Of a stretch of 64,000 bases of DNA, positions 60,361 through 64,000 are shown one piece after another. The notes under the pieces are model-generated. The model searched no databases. It saw only the letters and a list, made by a program, of their open reading frames with translations, and had not been told where the DNA came from. The stretch's first letter is position 1; each line of letters opens with the position of its first letter. Where the stretch lies: assembly GCF_029873635.1 (NCBI RefSeq), contig NC_080419.1, positions 64,309,540 through 64,373,539 of the forward strand, in the 5' to 3' direction. This stretch comes from Malania oleifera (lineage: Eukaryota; Streptophyta; Magnoliopsida; Santalales; Ximeniaceae). The position numbers and the translations under genes are program-made.

Positions 60361-62422
60361 AACATATCAGGGAAGTTCCCAAATCAATGGTTTCATTCGT
60401 TATCCATAGAGGCTAAAGTGTTGGAGTACCGAGCTTTTGACTATTTAATCCTTTTCAGTTGATGTTCTTTTGTCTTCCTTTGTTATTTGCATTTTGTAAT
60501 CCGTGGATGCCTGTGTCTTGGAATATTTTCTATATTCAATAAAATGAATTATGCATTTAGTTATCTCACTTGCATCATGAGTCCAGTTGCCAAATATTGT
60601 TTTCTTATGTTTCATGCGGGAATAGGGAAAGTAATATTGCAAGTATTCACAAGCTGGAAAGAGCTGTTAATTTTGAAAATTCAACCCAAGAGGTGAAAGT
60701 AGAGAAGGATGAAACAATCATCAAATTCAGATGTTATGAAGAAGTATCTTACTTTCCAAGGAATTCAACGAAGCGGCTATGCTGTTTTGATAATTTCCTA
60801 TTAATTCATCACTCATGTTTTGATCAAATGATGGATGGCCCTCTTTGGCTGACCAGTTATCCCTAAAAGAACCCAAATAATGATTTACCATTTATCAACC
60901 AAGTTGAGCCTAAATGTTAAACCAGTTTCTTTTCTTAAAGTCAGAGTACCTGAAATCTAACCTGGGTTTGGGTCCTTTAGCGTTTGGTGAATCATTTGAG
61001 ACAATAATCATTACCAAAAGGATAGCAGGCCATTTTTCTGCTACCTAAAAGAGAGTCAAAGAAAAAAAAAATCCCTTGATAACCCTTTTGAGCCTGAAAA
61101 ATTCATTCCTTGATTAACTTGTTGAAGGATCACACCCCACACTAGGGCAGCTTTTAAAAAAAAAAAATATTAGTCCCAATTGGAGTTCAAATGAAAATGA
61201 AGTCAAGATTCCTTTATAAAAGGAAAAAGGAAAATTGTAGTAAAAAGAGATGGAGAATGAAGAAAAAAAAAAAAAAAGAAGGAAGAAGAAAAGGAAAAAA
61301 AGAAAAGAAAAAGAAAGATAAGGGACATGAGTCATATGTGATCTTTGACTAGCAAATACCTGTGATAAGATTGATAAATTTTGAGCTTCATTCAAATCTT
61401 TCTTTCTTTAACCTATACCTTTAGCCTACATTACGGTCCAAATGAAAGTCCTGACCAGATTGGTATACATTGTTGTCTCTAATGATTTGTCAGACTCAAT
61501 ATTGAGTCTGAACTACATAATGACCTGACCCTGAAAAGGTACGTAGGCAACTTATTTAAATAACAAGTTCGGTCAACATCTTGCAAAGTGCCTCAAATCG
61601 AACTAGGGGCATAAAACATTATTTGGGGTGGTATTTTTGAGCCTTAGTTTTCCTTTTATTCTGAAATCCTACATCCCTAAGCCTACGTTTCATCCCGAGT
61701 CTTAAAGACCATCTTGAGATCAAAGCATGGGTTGATAGAACTGGGGCAGTTGAAGAGAATGATAGTCGTCTAGACTAGGAAATCAATGTTACATGACTCT
61801 TGAATACTGGTATAAATTTTCCCATTATGATAGCATTGAAACATGGTAAAACATTTATTTTGTGCGGATGACCTTTTGATTTAGCAAGTTGATATCATAG
61901 TTGCATAATCATTCCTCGTTCCTTTAAAAAGAAAAAAAGAAAAAAGAAAAAAGAAAAAAAGAAAGAACCCTTCTTACTCTTTAGAGCGTTAAAAGAGGAT
62001 GGATAGTCAAAAAGTTTCAAAATCACTAGTACTTTCTATGAAAAAGATACCTGTGGAGAAAGAGCAGCCTAACTGGGGTAAATGTTATGTCAGAATCTGT
62101 TTATTTAAAAGAATCCAACAATAGAGTCAAGATCAATGGCAGATGAATTTAACTGGGGCAAATTTCGAGTTGAGTCTCAGTAGGTCCCATTCAAGCGCCT
62201 TCTTATCAGATTGGAATATGAAATCAGAGTCAAGATCAGCTGTAGGTCCATTCAACTGGGGCAAATTTTGTGATTTTCATTTGAGCTGAGTCGATCACTT
62301 TCATGACTGGATGAATAAAGAAGATTAAGCCAAGATCAGTTACAGATCCATTCAAATTTGGCGAGTTTCATGTAGAGACCAAAGATGAGGTCATTGATCA
62401 CAAGCGCATTGGGAGAAAAGAT
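60361..62422 (+). mobile_element. Tat/Ogre-like 3' untranslated region (pol deleted)
   Basis: Directly after the gag end there is non-coding DNA instead of protease and reverse transcriptase. It includes AATAAAATGAATTATGCA near 60538, A/G-rich runs (61257-61320, 61925-61968), the word GGTACGTAGGCAACTTATTT near 61540, and repeated AACTGGGGCAAAT words (62150-62270). These resemble post-pol untranslated sequence of Tat-lineage elements as I recall it. A deletion of the whole pol region is inferred. Minus-strand frames here are low-complexity. Confidence 0.55.
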
Positions 62423-62791
62423 TCATGCATTGTCATGCATTACCCCAAATTTTACGCATTGTCATACATTTCATGCATTACCTAAATTACATGCATTGCC
62501 ATGCATTCCATGCATTACCATACATCTCATGCATTGCCATGCATTTCATGCATTGTCATTCATTGCATGCATTACCTACATTTCATGTATTACCATACAT
62601 CTTATGCATTGCCCTACATTTCACGCATTACCATACATCTTATGCATCGCCATGCACTGCATGCATTACCTACATTTCATCCATTACCATACATCTTATG
62701 CATTGTCATGCATTTCACGCATTACCATACATCTTATGCATTGCCATGCATTTCATGCATTGCCTTATATTTCACACATTACCACACATCT
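62423..62791 (+). repeat. 19-bp minisatellite in the element's 3' region
   Basis: About 19 units of 18-19 bp such as CATTACCATACATCTTATG and CATTGCCATGCATTTCATG. The two types tend to alternate, giving a 37-38 bp higher-order period. The array ends at CATCT where LTR4 begins. Because few units contain stops, long frames rich in His and Cys appear in all three plus-strand frames; these are artefacts. Confidence 0.9.
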
Positions 62792-63559
62792 TGTCACGAC
62801 ATCCCGGGAGCGCGTGTGCCTCGGGCGGCAAAATAAAAATCAATTTTTAATTTTCAAGGAAAAATATGGAATGTCGGAGTCGCCACTAACCTTTAGTGTG
62901 GTTAGAACATGATTACTACCCCGTTAGGGGTAGAATGGGCCTACGTTACCAGAGTTAGGCTCGGGAGTTCGGTTACGCGAGGGGAAGGTACAAGCACCCC
63001 CTACACGCCCGTTCTTACAAACGGTACCTAATTAATTTGAAATTATCCCTAAGTTAATCTAATAAGTCTTTAAATTACTCCTTTTTATGAATTTATAAAC
63101 ACATATGAAAAATAAATAAATAAATATAATATATACATATATATTCCCTCAGAACTTAAAGGTACGTGAAGCCCGAAGGCTAATACCCTAGCATTAAAAT
63201 CGTAGGGATAAAAAATCAAAAATATTTTAATAAAATACATTCCCATATTTTGAAAATAGTATAGAAATTTTTTAGTAGGAAAGTACTGGTGTGGGAAGTT
63301 TTAATATATGATCATAGGATAATTAGCAACTACTAAAATATTCCAAATGTTAAAATAGGTAATAAAATACCATATATATTAAGATACTACAAAAAGTAAT
63401 ACCCTATATATTAAAACACTTAAAATATCCCAATAAGTTATATATATGCTAATACACTAAAAATACTATAATAAATAGTCTCCTATATATTAAAATACTA
63501 AAAGTCACCGCCAATCAATTATTCATGCTAATATACAAAAGTTACCATAATAACTAGTC

Positions 63560-63628
<69 letters not shown>

Positions 63629-64000
63629 TGCTAAGAATATTAATAATAATAATAAAATACTCTAATACCATATATACTATGAAAAAAATACCATAATAAA
63701 CCATACCATATTAATTTACCAAATATAATGTAATTAAAGTTCTAATATATTAAATACACAATATTACCAAAAATACTAAGATACTAAAGATATAATATAG
63801 CTAAATTTTTAGAATACTAAATACAATTATAATTCTAAGATGCTATATATAATACAACTAAAAATATCTAACCTACTAAAGTCCTAACATGCTATTCAAT
63901 GTGATTAAAACTCTAAAATACTAATGATATAACTATGATTAAACATGAACCTTAGATGTCAACATATATACGATTACCTACAATAATATGTAACATAGAA
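62792..64000 (-). mobile_element. Tat/Ogre-like LTR in inverted orientation (LTR4), cut by window edge
   Basis: On the minus strand it ends CCCGGGATGTCGTGACA at 62792 and is preceded by the same conserved GC-rich 3' block, hairpin and AT-rich DNA as LTR1-LTR3. The neighbouring sequence is the minisatellite, not a PBS, so this is the outer end of a 3' LTR or a solo LTR inserted into the minisatellite. The presumed left duplication is CATCT (62787-62791). The rest lies beyond the window. Confidence 0.8.
63562..63623. repeat. (TA)n microsatellite in LTR4
   Basis: About 60 bases of pure TA repeat in the AT-rich part of the LTR. LTR1-LTR3 have only short TA runs in the corresponding part. Confidence 0.95.

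Noticed and set aside
62423..62791. CRISPR-like array
   Set aside because: The units are contiguous without unique spacers, and the context is a plant retrotransposon.
62385..62912. His/Cys/Met-rich frames as a metal-binding repeat protein
   Set aside because: All three plus-strand frames are open because the 19-bp repeat unit mostly lacks stops. No homology or start context supports it.
1..64000. tRNA, rRNA or other structured RNA genes
   Set aside because: No cloverleaf with intact A/B boxes and no rDNA words were seen. The only tRNA-related signals are the two primer-binding sites and the SINE 3' end.

Overview
This window is repeat-dominated nuclear DNA from a flowering plant, probably a eudicot. 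The evidence is CCCTAAA-type telomeric heptamers, Copia, Tat/Ogre-like Gypsy, RTE and L1 elements of plant type, and a plant-type GT14 glycosyltransferase gene fragment with GT-AG introns. Base composition is AT-rich. No intact protein-coding gene is visible.

Region by region. (1) 1-5699: a minus-strand Ty1/Copia retrotransposon (SIRE/Tork-like) with 2.05-kb LTRs; its interior has shrunk to about 3 kb and keeps only a decayed gag. The end of its right LTR, together with flanking DNA, was later tandemly duplicated (5301-6577). (2) 5700-8100: older LTR-element debris and AT-rich DNA. (3) 8418-9262: the first three exons of a GT14 beta-glucuronosyltransferase-like gene (GlcAT14 / Core-2/I-branching family). 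A small exon-1 deletion breaks the frame and the 3' exon is missing. (4) 9263-14173: debris of an L1-like LINE, a 74-bp-arm inverted repeat, an Au-SINE-like 3' end, and a 5'-truncated RTE LINE with a perfect 19-bp target-site duplication. (5) 14174-37731: seven head-to-tail copies of an unrecognised, apparently non-coding unit of about 3.0-4.4 kb. Individual copies carry private deletions and tandem duplications, and the array contains an approximately 18.3-kb higher-order duplication. (6) 37732-46341: about 8.6 kb of degenerate CCCTAAA interstitial telomeric repeat, fused directly into copy 7 of the previous array. (7) 46342-48056: a 1.7-kb LTR-element-like insertion, then a short return of the telomere-like repeat, then a 100-N assembly gap. 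(8) 48284-64000: a plus-strand Tat/Ogre-like Gypsy element (split 5' LTR, PBS, leader, decayed gag, 3' minisatellite) interrupted by two same-family solo LTRs and, at the right edge, by an inverted LTR.

Nothing here works as an operon or pathway. The interest is structural: the unknown large-unit array abutting an interstitial telomere track whose strand orientation implies a rearrangement (or assembly) junction; the nested retrotransposon stack with its target-site duplications; and LTRs that carry telo-box-like TTTAGGG motifs and a conserved cUUCGg hairpin. All homology calls come from reading the sequence and from recall of the families; no database search was run.
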